From JBDHAC01 sp039588215 (lineage in GTDB: Bacteria; Gemmatimonadota; Gemmatimonadetes; Palauibacterales; Palauibacteraceae), in NCBI GenBank assembly GCA_039588215.1, contig JBDHAD010000014.1, positions 1 through 53,253 of the forward strand: a DNA stretch of 53,253 nt, written 5' to 3'. The notes below the pieces were generated by a model that was not told where the DNA came from, did not search any database, and worked only from the letters and a program-made list of their open reading frames with translations. Shown piece after piece: positions 38,036 through 46,848 of this stretch (position 1 is its first letter; each line of letters starts with the position of its first letter). Made by a program: the position numbers and the translations under genes.

Positions 38036-40720
38036 GTGGTAGACCGGTCGCCGGCCTGGATCGCGCGCGGCTTGGCCTGGTGGGCCCGGCGGGTCATGCG
38101 GCACGCCGCGTGGATCGTCGCCGCGACCCCCGTGGTGGCGGGCGCCCTTCTTCTTTACACCGTGCGGAACCTGGGGGTCGACACCGATACCGGCCGCATG
38201 GTGAATGACGACCTGGAGTATCGCCGGGCCTACCTGGCGTACCAGGCCGAATTCCCGACTCGCCAGGACGAGATGCTGATTCTCGTCGAGGGGGTGACGC
38301 CCGATGTCGCGGAGGACGCGGCACGGGCACTCTCGACCGGGCTTCGCCAGGACACCTCGATCTTCGAATCCGTCTACCGGCCCGGGGGCGGACCGTTCTT
38401 CGAAAGACAGGCGCTCCTCTACCTGGACGCCGACAGCCTCGCCCAGATGGTGGATCGAGTGGAGGAGATGGGCGATTGGCTGAGGGACCTGGAGCGGGAC
38501 CCGACGCTTCACGGGCTCGAGGCGACGCTCTCCCGCGCCATGCGAGAGCGACCGGACGCCGATCTGCGTCCGTTCCTGGGCCTGATCGCGGCGTCGGTGT
38601 ACGCAGCCACCGAGGGGAGCTTTCAACCCGTCTCCTGGCAGACGTTGCTGCAGGGCCGGCTCTCGGAACCGTCAGAGCGACGGCGAACGATCATAGTGAG
38701 GCCACGCGCCAACGGGGCCGCCCTTCCGGCCGGGGAGGCGATCGCGCGGGTCCGCGAGCTGGTGACCGACTTGGGGCTGGTGGAGCGGAACGGCGTAGAG
38801 GTCCGCCTGACCGGTACGGTCGCGATCGAGCATGAGGAATTGGTGACCGCGGTGAGTGGGGTGCGTCAGGCGGGACTGCTCGCCCTCGTGATGGTGATCG
38901 GCATCCTCTACCTGGGGCTACGCTCCTGGCGCTTGATGGCCGCTTCTCTCGCCAGTCTCATCTTCGGACTGATCGGGACCTCGGCCTTCGCCGCTTTCGC
39001 GGTCGGCGACCTGAATCTGATCTCGGTCGCGTTCGCGGTGCTGTACATCGGTCTGGGTATCGACTACGCGATCCACCTTTGTCTGCGGTATCGGGAGCTG
39101 AGACTCCTCGGTGAAGGGTCCGACTATGCGCTCGAGCACGCGGTCCGGCAGATCGGCGCATCGCTGACCCTGAGCGCCGTCACGACCGCCGCGTGTTTCT
39201 ACGCATTCATCCCGACCGATTTCGCAGGCGTATCGGAACTGGGCGTCATCGGGGGGACCGGGATGTTCGTGAGCCTGCTGACGACTCTCACGCTCCTCCC
39301 GGCGATCCTGCACATCTTGCCGATGCGCACGGGTGATCCCGAGCGTCGGGCGTCGGCTCCCAGAGGCCTTCCGCGTGCCGGCCGCTTCGTCCAGCGAGTG
39401 CCGCGGTCTATTCTGGGCGTCGCGGGTGCGTTGACGCTCGTGTCGCTCGCCCTGGCGCCGCGAGCGCGCTTCAACCACAACCCCCTCGATCTACGGGATC
39501 CGGATACCGAGTCCGTGCAGGCGTACCGGTTGCTCCTCGCGGACACCGCCACCAAGCCCCTCACCATCTCGATCCTGCGACCCGATCGAGAGAACGCCAG
39601 GGAGACCGCGGAGCTGGTGAAGCCGCTTGCGGAGGTCGACGGGGTCCGAATGCTCGAGGACTTCATACCGGGCGAGCAGAATGCCAAGCTGCGACACATC
39701 GCGAGACTCGACTCGATCCTGACCGCGGCAGCTGGGCCGAGGGACGCGAGGACGGACTCGGAGAGCAGCGAGGCGCTGCACCGGCTCCAGGGCAGCCTGA
39801 CCGACTACCGCTGGAGGGCGGAGCCCGAACAGGCGGCCCTCGCACGCCAGCTCTACCACGTGTTGCGACGTTGGGAGCGGCGGGTGGCCGAGTGGCCAGC
39901 GGCAGACCGGGCGGAGCACTCGGCGAGGCTCGAGAGGGCGCTGGTCGGGTCCCTGCCAGGTCGCCTCGCGGCCCTGCGTGCCGCCCTCGATGCCGGGCCG
40001 GTCGAGCTGGCCGGCCTGCCCGACGATCTGCGGTCTCGCTGGATCGGGGTCAGCGGACAGCGACGAGTGGAGGTGCTTCCTCGCGAAAGTCTGGAGACGA
40101 CCGATCAGCTCCGGCGCTTCATCGACGATGTGCGCACCGTCGCGAGCGACGTGACCGGGGCTCCGGTCAGCGAGCTAGAGACCGGCCGCGTAGCGGTGGG
40201 CTCTTTCCGCACCGCGCTCGCCTGGGCACTCGTAGCGGTCTCGGTTCTTCTGCTAGTTCTGCTGCGATCCGCCACCGGTGCCTCGCTGGTGGTCGGACCC
40301 TTGATCGTTGCCGGGTTGTGGACAGGGGCCGCGATGGTCGCCATTGGCTTGCAGTTCAATTTCGCGAACGTGATCGCCCTCCCGCTCTTGCTGGGCGTCG
40401 GGGTGGACAACGGGATCCACATGGTGCACAGAAACCGCTCCGGGTCGGAAGGTGGCAATCCGGGCGAAGGTGGGAATCCGGGCCGTGGCGTCCACGGCGG
40501 GGGTACGCTCGCCACCAGCACGGCGCGCGCCGTGTTCTACAGCACGCTCACGACGATCGCGAGTTTCGGCAACCTCGCGTTCGCGACGCACGTGGGGATG
40601 GCGAGCATGGGGACTCTCCTCACGATCGGGATGTTGTGCGTGCTGGCCGCGACGCTGGTGATCCTGCCCGCGCTCCTCGCCCTGGGGTCTCGCGGGTCGG
40701 GTCCTAAGCCGGGATGGTAG
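38036..40720 (+). CDS. RND/MMPL family exporter (HpnN-like)
   Basis: Inner-membrane transporter of 894 residues with two copies of a membrane half: a first helix (ATPVVAGALLLYTVRNLGV), a large periplasmic loop, and about five more helices per half. Each half has the proton-relay Asp motif: IGLGIDYAIHLCLRYRE (first) and LGVGVDNGIHMVHRNR (second). The first periplasmic loop and the NPLDLRDP-like stretch NHNPLDLRDPDTESVQA match hopanoid-associated RND transporters. The GTG at 38036 is a fair start but the ribosome binding site is weak. A Gly-Asn-Pro-rich duplication (GGNPGEGGNPGRG) follows the second Asp motif. HpnN moves hopanoids to the outer membrane; no hopanoid genes are adjacent, so the cargo is open. 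Confidence 0.85.
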   Translation: MVDRSPAWIARGLAWWARRVMRHAAWIVAATPVVAGALLLYTVRNLGVDTDTGRMVNDDLEYRRAYLAYQAEFPTRQDEMLILVEGVTPDVAEDAARALSTGLRQDTSIFESVYRPGGGPFFERQALLYLDADSLAQMVDRVEEMGDWLRDLERDPTLHGLEATLSRAMRERPDADLRPFLGLIAASVYAATEGSFQPVSWQTLLQGRLSEPSERRRTIIVRPRANGAALPAGEAIARVRELVTDLGLVERNGVEVRLTGTVAIEHEELVTAVSGVRQAGLLALVMVIGILYLGLRSWRLMAASLASLIFGLIGTSAFAAFAVGDLNLISVAFAVLYIGLGIDYAIHLCLRYRELRLLGEGSDYALEHAVRQIGASLTLSAVTTAACFYAFIPTDFAGVSELGVIGGTGMFVSLLTTLTLLPAILHILPMRTGDPERRASAPRGLPRAGRFVQRVPRSILGVAGALTLVSLALAPRARFNHNPLDLRDPDTESVQAYRLLLADTATKPLTISILRPDRENARETAELVKPLAEVDGVRMLEDFIPGEQNAKLRHIARLDSILTAAAGPRDARTDSESSEALHRLQGSLTDYRWRAEPEQAALARQLYHVLRRWERRVAEWPAADRAEHSARLERALVGSLPGRLAALRAALDAGPVELAGLPDDLRSRWIGVSGQRRVEVLPRESLETTDQLRRFIDDVRTVASDVTGAPVSELETGRVAVGSFRTALAWALVAVSVLLLVLLRSATGASLVVGPLIVAGLWTGAAMVAIGLQFNFANVIALPLLLGVGVDNGIHMVHRNRSGSEGGNPGEGGNPGRGVHGGGTLATSTARAVFYSTLTTIASFGNLAFATHVGMASMGTLLTIGMLCVLAATLVILPALLALGSRGSGPKPGW

Positions 40721-41117
40721 CCCCCTCCGGCTCGACGTCCCAGAGGAAGGGGGCCGCCGAAGTCACCAGGACGCCCAATCGGGTGACGGTGGGCAGGGGC
40801 TCCTCCTCGGGGTTGGGTCCCGAGAAGTGGTCGGCTTTCAGGTCGTAGCACGCGGCTTCTACGGTGAAGCTCTTGGAGGCTCCCACGTTGATCACGCCTT
40901 CTATGGGATCGCTGGGGAGTCGATCGGAACCCCAAAGCGCCGCTCCGCAGGTCTTGAAGAAAACGCGGAGAATCTTGCCGTTCGTCAGGTTCCGAACCGT
41001 GATCGTCGCGGGATCCTCGAAGACGATCCCGTTCTCGTCGCTTCCGCACCCGAGAAGGGGAACGGCGACGGCGATCGTTGCCAGCAGGGCAAAGGTCTTG
41101 AACCTCGTGCTACTCAT
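40704..41117 (-). CDS. Small lipoprotein, unknown function
   Basis: A 137-residue lipoprotein with signal peptide and lipobox (AVAVPLLGCGSDENG). The mature part is beta-rich with two Cys residues (FFKTCGAALWG and VEAACYDLKAD) that could form a disulfide, and an Ig-like pattern PATITVRNLTNGKILRVFF. I do not recognise a family. The ATG at 41117 is preceded by GGAG at six bases; another ATG at 41120 adds one residue. The 3' end overlaps the convergent RND gene by 17 bases. Confidence 0.75.
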   Translation of the reverse strand: MSSTRFKTFALLATIAVAVPLLGCGSDENGIVFEDPATITVRNLTNGKILRVFFKTCGAALWGSDRLPSDPIEGVINVGASKSFTVEAACYDLKADHFSGPNPEEEPLPTVTRLGVLVTSAAPFLWDVEPEGATIPA

Positions 41118-41120
41118 CAT

Positions 41121-41349
41121 TCGCTCCGTCTCACTCCGTTCGGACTGACTCGACCGCGGGTGGGGAAAGAACCGCGGGTCGAGGTCGAAGAGGAGAAGAT
41201 ATGCCCCTCAGCCGCCGAGGGGCCAGTTTCACGGGCACCGGGCGAGGTGGCATGCGCGGGCGGCCGTGCCGATCTTGCTCCTCGCCGGGCGAACGGTTCG
41301 ACCGTTCTCCAGTGATCTCTCCCACAGTAGGTAACGAGCGAGACGTGGC
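41121..41349. other. Divergent intergenic region with a perfect hairpin
   Basis: The 229 bases between the lipoprotein and mtaB starts contain a stem GCCCCTC at 41203-41209 with GAGGGGC at 41217-41223 around a seven-base loop. It could be a leader structure for mtaB, which starts with TTG. No gene is seen. Confidence 0.3.
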
Positions 41350-42651
41350 TTGAGCGACACTCCCATCTGGTTTCACACCTTCGGGTGCAAGGCGAACCAG
41401 TACGACACCGAGCGCGTGCGCCAGGAGCTCGAGAGTCATGGCGCAAGGGCATCCGCGGTGGACGGCGCTCGGGTGGCGGTCATCAACACGTGCACCGTCA
41501 CGAACCAGGCCGATGCGGACGCACGGCACCTGATTCGTCGGCTCAGACGACGCCATCCGCGAATGACCATCCTGGTGGCCGGCTGCTCCGCCGCGCTGCG
41601 GGAATCGGACTATCGAGCCATGCCGGAGGTGGATGGCGTCGTGCCCGGGCAGGACCCCGAGCTGGTAGCCCGGGCGCTGACCGAGCTCGGCCTCGTGGAA
41701 ACACCGGCCGGCTTCGGGCCCAGCACGCTGGAGCGCAGCGCGAAGGGCACGCGCGGGTGGCTGAAGGTGCAGGATGGGTGCGATCGGAAGTGCTCCTTCT
41801 GCGCGACCCGCCTTGCCCGTGGGGCCAGCCGCTCGAGGCCCATCGACGAGATCGTACGTGAGGCCGTGCAGTTGTCCCAGGTGCACCCCGAGCTGGTGCT
41901 GACGGGGATTCACATCGGCCACTACGGCCATGACCTGGATACTCCCTCCACACTGGCGCGACTGTGCGAGAGGCTGCTCGAGACGGTCCCGGCGCGACTC
42001 CGACTTTCGTCCATCGAGGCGACCGAGATAGATGATCACACGGTGGAGCTGATGGCCCGATCCGGCGGTCAACTGGCGCCGCACTTCCACGTACCGTTGC
42101 AGAGCGGAAGTGACCGTATCTTGGGGCTGATGCGGCGTTGGCATACGAGGGACGCGTACCGTCAGAGGGTGCTGGAGATCGCCGACCGTCTGCCCCGCCT
42201 GGGATTGGGAGCCGACGTGATCGTAGGGTTTCCGGGCGAGGGCGAGCGAGAGTTCGCGCGCACGCGCTCGCTGATCCAGGGGCTGCCGTACACCTACCTG
42301 CATGTCTTTCCGTTCTCGGTTCGCGATGGGACGGTGGCAGCCTCGCTGCCGGATCGTGTCCCCGGCGACGTGGCGGCCGCCCGCTCGCGGGAGCTACGGG
42401 AGATCGCGCTCGACAAGGGTCGGCAATACCGAGCGCAGCGCGTAGGGCAGACCGCGGATGTCGTACTGGAAGGGACAGACCGGGTTACGGGTGGTCTGAC
42501 GGGTGATTACCTGCGGGTGGAGATTCGGGGCAACGGCGTGTACCCGGGTGACCGGCTGACCACGGTCCTGGAGGCGGAGGGTGACGTCCTGTACGCTCGC
42601 TCTCAGGTCGCGGGCACCGCAGCCGGGGGCGCGCGCGGAGCCTTCCGATAG
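41350..42651 (+). CDS. mtaB: tRNA threonylcarbamoyladenosine (t6A37) methylthiotransferase
   Basis: Radical-SAM enzyme of the MiaB/RimO/MtaB family, 433 residues; it adds a methylthio group to N6-threonylcarbamoyladenosine at position 37 of tRNAs reading ANN codons. The UPF0004 domain holds Cys13 (TFGCKANQYD), Cys48 (INTCTVT) and Cys79 (AGCS) for the auxiliary cluster. The SAM cluster is Cys144, Cys148 and Cys151 (QDGCDRKCSFC). A C-terminal TRAM-like region begins near residue 370. The GCKANQYD motif, rather than GCQMN, points to MtaB over MiaB. It begins with TTG at 41350 because the frame is closed upstream of it and the fold begins immediately. Confidence 0.92.
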   Translation: MSDTPIWFHTFGCKANQYDTERVRQELESHGARASAVDGARVAVINTCTVTNQADADARHLIRRLRRRHPRMTILVAGCSAALRESDYRAMPEVDGVVPGQDPELVARALTELGLVETPAGFGPSTLERSAKGTRGWLKVQDGCDRKCSFCATRLARGASRSRPIDEIVREAVQLSQVHPELVLTGIHIGHYGHDLDTPSTLARLCERLLETVPARLRLSSIEATEIDDHTVELMARSGGQLAPHFHVPLQSGSDRILGLMRRWHTRDAYRQRVLEIADRLPRLGLGADVIVGFPGEGEREFARTRSLIQGLPYTYLHVFPFSVRDGTVAASLPDRVPGDVAAARSRELREIALDKGRQYRAQRVGQTADVVLEGTDRVTGGLTGDYLRVEIRGNGVYPGDRLTTVLEAEGDVLYARSQVAGTAAGGARGAFR

Positions 42652-42667
42652 CGAAAGCCGTCTAACT

Positions 42668-42739
42668 CGGAGGCGCGATCGCCATCGGAAGCGCGCTCGC
42701 CATCGGAGGTGCGATCGCCATCGGAGGTGCGATCACTCC
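42668..42739. repeat. Four tandem 18-bp repeats with GCGATCGC cores
   Basis: Four near-identical units with consensus CGGAGGTGCGATCGCCAT lie at 42668-42685, 42686-42703, 42704-42721 and 42722-42739. Each of the more conserved copies contains the octamer palindrome GCGATCGC. The last copy is diverged at its end and covers the stop codon of the convergent DUF2911 gene. Confidence 0.85.
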
Positions 42740-43272
42740 GCGCTGACGTTGAAGGCCAGGGTCGCCCGCGTTCTCTCCCATTCGAGGACGATGACCCCGT
42801 CGGTATCCTCGCCCTCACGGACCGATATGGTGAATTGCTCGACCGGTTCCGAGATGCTCTCGACCGCCATCGGCAAACGAACGAGATCCTCGCTCTCGTC
42901 GTATGCGGTTCCCCATTGCCCGGTTTGGCTGTTGATGATCAGCGTCCAGCCGTCCTCGTCCGGGATCGTGTATAGCGTGTACTCGCCCGCCGCCACTCGA
43001 ACGTCACCGATGACCAAGTCCACAGCGCTACGCAGGTGCGTGGCTTCGTTCGCTCCGGTCCGCCACACACTCCCGTATGGCACCAACGCCCCGAAGATCT
43101 CACGCCCCCGCGTGGAGGGGCGACCGTATTGCACCTCGATCTGATGACCGGCGATCGTGGCCCGTGCGTAGTCCATCGGGCTCGCGCGTTGCGCATCCAG
43201 AGACTGGGCGGTCGCGAAGAGACACACCGCGCCAAGCGCTCCCAGCCGAACCGCCTTCTCCCTTGCCTTCAT
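42733..43272 (-). CDS. DUF2911 secreted protein
   Basis: A 179-residue exported protein of the DUF2911 family, with signal peptide ending SLDAQ. Family landmarks are SPMDYARATIAGHQIEVQYG, GREIFGALVPYGSVWRTGAN and EYTLYTIPDEDGWTLIINSQ. Function is unknown; the fold is beta-rich and family members are common in Bacteroidota and Gemmatimonadota. GGAGGAAA is placed before the ATG at 43272, so I reject the longer frame to 43350. The stop codon lies within the 18-bp repeat tract. Confidence 0.88.
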   Translation of the reverse strand: MKAREKAVRLGALGAVCLFATAQSLDAQRASPMDYARATIAGHQIEVQYGRPSTRGREIFGALVPYGSVWRTGANEATHLRSAVDLVIGDVRVAAGEYTLYTIPDEDGWTLIINSQTGQWGTAYDESEDLVRLPMAVESISEPVEQFTISVREGEDTDGVIVLEWERTRATLAFNVSAE

Positions 43273-43365
43273 CACACTTTCCTCCGCCTCGTGCGCCAGG
43301 TCTACCGTCATCATGGTGGCATCCAGCCGGCCGCACCGCTTTTTCAGCAACTTATGTCGTACGCC

Positions 43366-44259
43366 TCATCTCGTACGCCTCGGACTCGCGAGAGATTCAC
43401 CTCCATCTACCACGAAGATTGCCCCCGTGATCCAGTCTCCGGCCGGCGAGGCGAGGAAGGTCACCATGTTCCCGATGTCCTCTGGCGTCCCCAAACGCCC
43501 GGCCGGGATGAAGCTCCTGGCGAACTCCTCGCCCGCCCGCTCGTCGAACAGATCGGGTGTCTGCGCACTCAACGCGGCGAACGCCTTCCTGACGCCCTCG
43601 GTGGGGATCGGTCCCGGTGCGACCGCATTCACCGTGATGCCGAAGCGGCCCCACTCCAACGCCAGCGTGCGGGTGAGCGCATCCACACCAGCCTTCGCCG
43701 CGGTGGCGTGCGCCATCTGTGGCCAACCCCGGTAATGCAACGTCATGGAGGTGGACACGATCCGACCGTATCCCTGTTGCTGCATGATCGGGAAGGCCGC
43801 CTGGCAACCGAAGAACGTGCCGTACAGGTCGATCTCGACCACGGCCCGCCACCCGTTTGGTGACAGATCGGCCGAGGGTGAGTAGAAGTTCCCCGCCGCG
43901 TTGTTTACGAGCACGTCGAGACTCCCGAACGCATCGACGACCCCGGCGACAGCCGTCTTCAGCGCCTCGGGGTCCCTCACGTCGGCCGGGATGGTCATCA
44001 CGCGCGCCCCACGCCGGTCTCGCAACCCGGCCGCGGCGTTCTCGAGCCGTTCGGCGCTGCGGCCGAGGATCGCGACCGACGCCCCGCAACCCGCCAGACA
44101 GTCGGCGATGCCCAGACCGATGCCGCTGCCTCCCCCCGTGATCAGCGCTACCCGCCCGTGCAGTAGATCAGGGGCGAAGATCCTCTCCTCCTGGTCGTCG
44201 CTGTCGCGCGCCTTCGTCCCGACGCCGGTCGATTCGATCTTCGAGCCCGAGTCAGCCAT
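43366..44259 (-). CDS. Short-chain dehydrogenase, 2,4-dienoyl-CoA reductase-like
   Basis: NAD(P)H-dependent SDR of 297 residues. The cofactor motif is ALITGGGSGIGLGIADCL and the second motif is LVNNAAGNFYSPSADLSPNG. In place of the usual Tyr-x-x-x-Lys, the sequence is MAHATAAKAGVDALTRTLALEWG, which lacks the Tyr but keeps the Lys; with NNAAGNF this matches mammalian-type 2,4-dienoyl-CoA reductases, which use another Tyr. It would reduce 2,4-dienoyl-CoA esters during breakdown of unsaturated fatty acids. The ATG at 44259 has GGAGGG at eight bases upstream; GTG at 44262 is an alternative. A 20-residue polar N-terminal extension is present. Confidence 0.88.
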   Translation of the reverse strand: MADSGSKIESTGVGTKARDSDDQEERIFAPDLLHGRVALITGGGSGIGLGIADCLAGCGASVAILGRSAERLENAAAGLRDRRGARVMTIPADVRDPEALKTAVAGVVDAFGSLDVLVNNAAGNFYSPSADLSPNGWRAVVEIDLYGTFFGCQAAFPIMQQQGYGRIVSTSMTLHYRGWPQMAHATAAKAGVDALTRTLALEWGRFGITVNAVAPGPIPTEGVRKAFAALSAQTPDLFDERAGEEFARSFIPAGRLGTPEDIGNMVTFLASPAGDWITGAIFVVDGGESLASPRRTR

Positions 44260-44403
44260 CACAAAACCCTCCGAGGCGCGGGCCGGAGTCTACTCCCGGA
44301 TGCACATGAAGACGGCCTTGCTGCCACGTGTAGCCCCGATAGTTTTGACGTTCCAAAGTCCGAACGAAGACGTGTTTGAAACTCGCCGAAGGAGGAGGAT
44401 GAG

Positions 44404-44616
44404 ATGGCAGTCGCGAAGGTCATCGAGGTTATCGCCGAATCAGACACCGGTTGGGAGGATGCGGCCCGCAAAGCCGTCATCGAGGCCTCCGAGACCGTGC
44501 ACAACATCAAGAGTCTCTGGGTCGAGGGGATGCAGGCGATCGTCGAAGGAGACGCGATCGTGAAGTATCGGCTGAACGCGAAGGTCACCTTCGTCGTCCG
44601 CGACGCGCGCGACTGA
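44404..44616 (+). CDS. Dodecin (flavin-storage protein)
   Basis: A 70-residue protein of the dodecin family, which forms a hollow dodecamer that binds flavins (riboflavin, FMN) and limits free flavin. The fold is beta-alpha-beta-beta: KVIEVIAESDTGWEDAARKA, then SETVHNIKSLWVEGMQAIVE, then KYRLNAKVTFVVRD. The tryptophan in SLWVEGMQA is the flavin-stacking residue of the family. AAGGAGGAGGATGAG gives a very strong ribosome binding site. It fits the flavoenzymes elsewhere in the window. Confidence 0.95.
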   Translation: MAVAKVIEVIAESDTGWEDAARKAVIEASETVHNIKSLWVEGMQAIVEGDAIVKYRLNAKVTFVVRDARD

Positions 44617-44636
44617 CCTGCGCGACCGACCTCTCG

Positions 44637-44662
44637 GGGCGCACCGCACCGGCGGTGCGCCC
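44637..44662. terminator. Perfect hairpin between convergent genes
   Basis: GGGCGCACCGC at 44637-44647 pairs with GCGGTGCGCCC at 44652-44662 around ACCG. It lies exactly between the dodecin gene and the stop of the convergent M1 peptidase at 44663, so it probably terminates both. Confidence 0.65.
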
Positions 44663-46747
44663 TCACTGCACCCACACGTTGTTGGCCCGGTTCACGTCGG
44701 GAAACGCCCGCTCCGGGTCGATCTCGACTCGGACGACCGGCAACCCGGCAGGCAGGAGGACTTCGGCCGAGCGCTCTCCTGAAAGCCAATGGCTGACCGG
44801 AATCTCCCGTCGGGTCTCCGAACCGTCGATTCGCACCACCAACAGGCGCGTCGGCATCGGCACGTCGCCCCGGTCTTCCACCACCACCCGCACCCCCTGC
44901 TCGGAGCGACTGACTCCCGCGACCGCCTGATCCAGCGTCCAGGTCTCGTAGTACCAGCTGCGCCAGAACCAATCGAGATCCTCGCCCGCCACACGCTCGA
45001 AGGTCTGGAAGAAGTCCCAGGGCTTCGCGTGTCGAAACGCCCACTCCGCAATGAACGTGCGGTAGCCCCGCATGAACGTTTCCTCACCCAGTACGCCACG
45101 CAGGGCGACGAGCACGGAGGCGGGTTTCGAATATGAGGCGACCCCTCCCACGCCGGGGTATTGGTAATCCGTCCACCGCATCATCTCCCCTTCGCGCCCG
45201 GACCGAGCGAGCTCCAGGTAGATCTCCTGCTCGAGACTGTCGGACGGATTGCCCGGGAAGAACTCCTTCCTCGCCTGATTCTCGAGGAACGTGGTCATGC
45301 CCTCGTCCATCCACGCGCGTCGCCGCTCATCTATCCCCACGATCATCGGGACCCACATATGGGCCAGCTCGTGCGCGGTCACGTAATAGAGCGCGGAGTC
45401 CCCGCGGGCGTTGTAGTCGCCGATCAGGGTCAGCATCGGGAACTCCATCCCACCCCCGATGATACCGCCGCCCTCGATGGCCGTCATATGCGGCCACGGA
45501 TAGGAGAATCCCGTGAAGCGTGAATGGAAGTCGATGGAATGTCGCGCGTATTCGGCCGCTCCCACCCACGCCGGCGCGGTAGGGCGATACAGGGCCTCGA
45601 TCCTGGCGTAGTCGGACTCTCCGTTTCCATCGCGGTCACCGACGGAGGTCCGGACCGCGTCCCACAGCGAGGCCCTCGTGGCGGAGAACGCCGCGTCTCG
45701 CGCGGTGTCCACATGGAAGCGCCACACCAGCCAACCATCGCTCGAGCGACGGGTCGCCCGCCCGGGCCCGAAATCGCCTTCCCCGAGGACCTGGATGACA
45801 CTGTCCGACCCTTCCGCCGCCTCGAGGCGCTCGATGATGGCCTCGGGGAACACCTCGAGCGGGTTCACCTGCTGTCCGGTGCCTCGCACCACCCATCCGT
45901 GGGGTACTTCGATCTCGAGGTCGTAGCGGGCGAACCCGGTATAGAACTCGGCGCCCCCGAGAAATGGATCGAGCTGCCAACCCACGACGTCGTCGTAGAC
46001 GGCGAGCTGCGGATACCAGTACGCCAGGTAGAAGAGGTCCTCACCGCTCCAGCCCATCCGGGCCCCGGCTCCCTGTTGCGGGATGTCGAACCACCAGTGG
46101 GCCTCCAGATCCACTTCACCGGCCGGCGGCAGCGGATCGATCAAGGACACCCGGAGCAGTGTGCCGCGTGTCGCGTATCCCGGGGCGTCGGAGACCTCCG
46201 TTTCGTACAGCTGCGTCCCGTCGGCAGATAGGAAGTCGAGGTGGACCCCACCGGTCACCTCGAGCGGCTCGATTCGTGTCGCCCCTTCCGCGTGCACGTT
46301 CTGCGTCAGGTGCAAGTACAGCTCATCGAGCGTATCGGGAGACTCGTTGCGGTATCGAATCTCCGCGCGACCTCGAAGCCGCTTCGCGGCGGGCTCGAGG
46401 CGCGCGAAGAGCCGATACTCCGCGGATTGCTGCCAGTAGCGCGGTCCTGGCGCCCCCGTCAGGGACCGGGTGCCGTTCGCCACGGCACGCTCGTACACTC
46501 CGGGTGGCACGATCGGGTTAGGAATCGGACGGGTCGCACCGGCCTCCTCCTCCCCGAGGTTCTGGAGGATCGCGCTGACATCCGACTCGAGGTCTCTGCC
46601 CTCGGCACCCGCCTCTACCCCCGGTTCGGGGAGGCTCCCGGAGCCAGAGGCACACCCCGCAGAGGCGAGCGCCAGGATCACGGTGCTCGCTGTCATGATT
46701 CGCGCGAGGCGAACGGCCGGGTGAGTACGGCGCTTGGTTGGTCTCAT
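44663..46747 (-). CDS. M1-family aminopeptidase lipoprotein
   Basis: A 694-residue exported zinc metallopeptidase of the M1 gluzincin family. The zinc site is HELAHMW followed after 18 residues by Glu in WMDEGMTTFLENQAR, giving the HExxHx18E pattern. The exopeptidase motif is the Gly-rich EGGGIIGGGMEFPMLTLIG. A signal with lipobox ASAGC places it on the membrane facing outward. It trims N-terminal residues from peptides outside the cytoplasm, fitting the peptide-scavenging theme. The ATG at 46747 has no ribosome binding site; another Met 17 codons later is also plausible. Confidence 0.92.
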   Translation of the reverse strand: MRPTKRRTHPAVRLARIMTASTVILALASAGCASGSGSLPEPGVEAGAEGRDLESDVSAILQNLGEEEAGATRPIPNPIVPPGVYERAVANGTRSLTGAPGPRYWQQSAEYRLFARLEPAAKRLRGRAEIRYRNESPDTLDELYLHLTQNVHAEGATRIEPLEVTGGVHLDFLSADGTQLYETEVSDAPGYATRGTLLRVSLIDPLPPAGEVDLEAHWWFDIPQQGAGARMGWSGEDLFYLAYWYPQLAVYDDVVGWQLDPFLGGAEFYTGFARYDLEIEVPHGWVVRGTGQQVNPLEVFPEAIIERLEAAEGSDSVIQVLGEGDFGPGRATRRSSDGWLVWRFHVDTARDAAFSATRASLWDAVRTSVGDRDGNGESDYARIEALYRPTAPAWVGAAEYARHSIDFHSRFTGFSYPWPHMTAIEGGGIIGGGMEFPMLTLIGDYNARGDSALYYVTAHELAHMWVPMIVGIDERRRAWMDEGMTTFLENQARKEFFPGNPSDSLEQEIYLELARSGREGEMMRWTDYQYPGVGGVASYSKPASVLVALRGVLGEETFMRGYRTFIAEWAFRHAKPWDFFQTFERVAGEDLDWFWRSWYYETWTLDQAVAGVSRSEQGVRVVVEDRGDVPMPTRLLVVRIDGSETRREIPVSHWLSGERSAEVLLPAGLPVVRVEIDPERAFPDVNRANNVWVQ

Positions 46748-46848
46748 GGGGCGATCGTGCTCATGTTCGATCCTCTCGATGCGACTTCTCCAGACGTGAC
46801 TCCAGGCAACTACTCAAGACGACTGCCCAAGACGATTATTTCGGGCCA

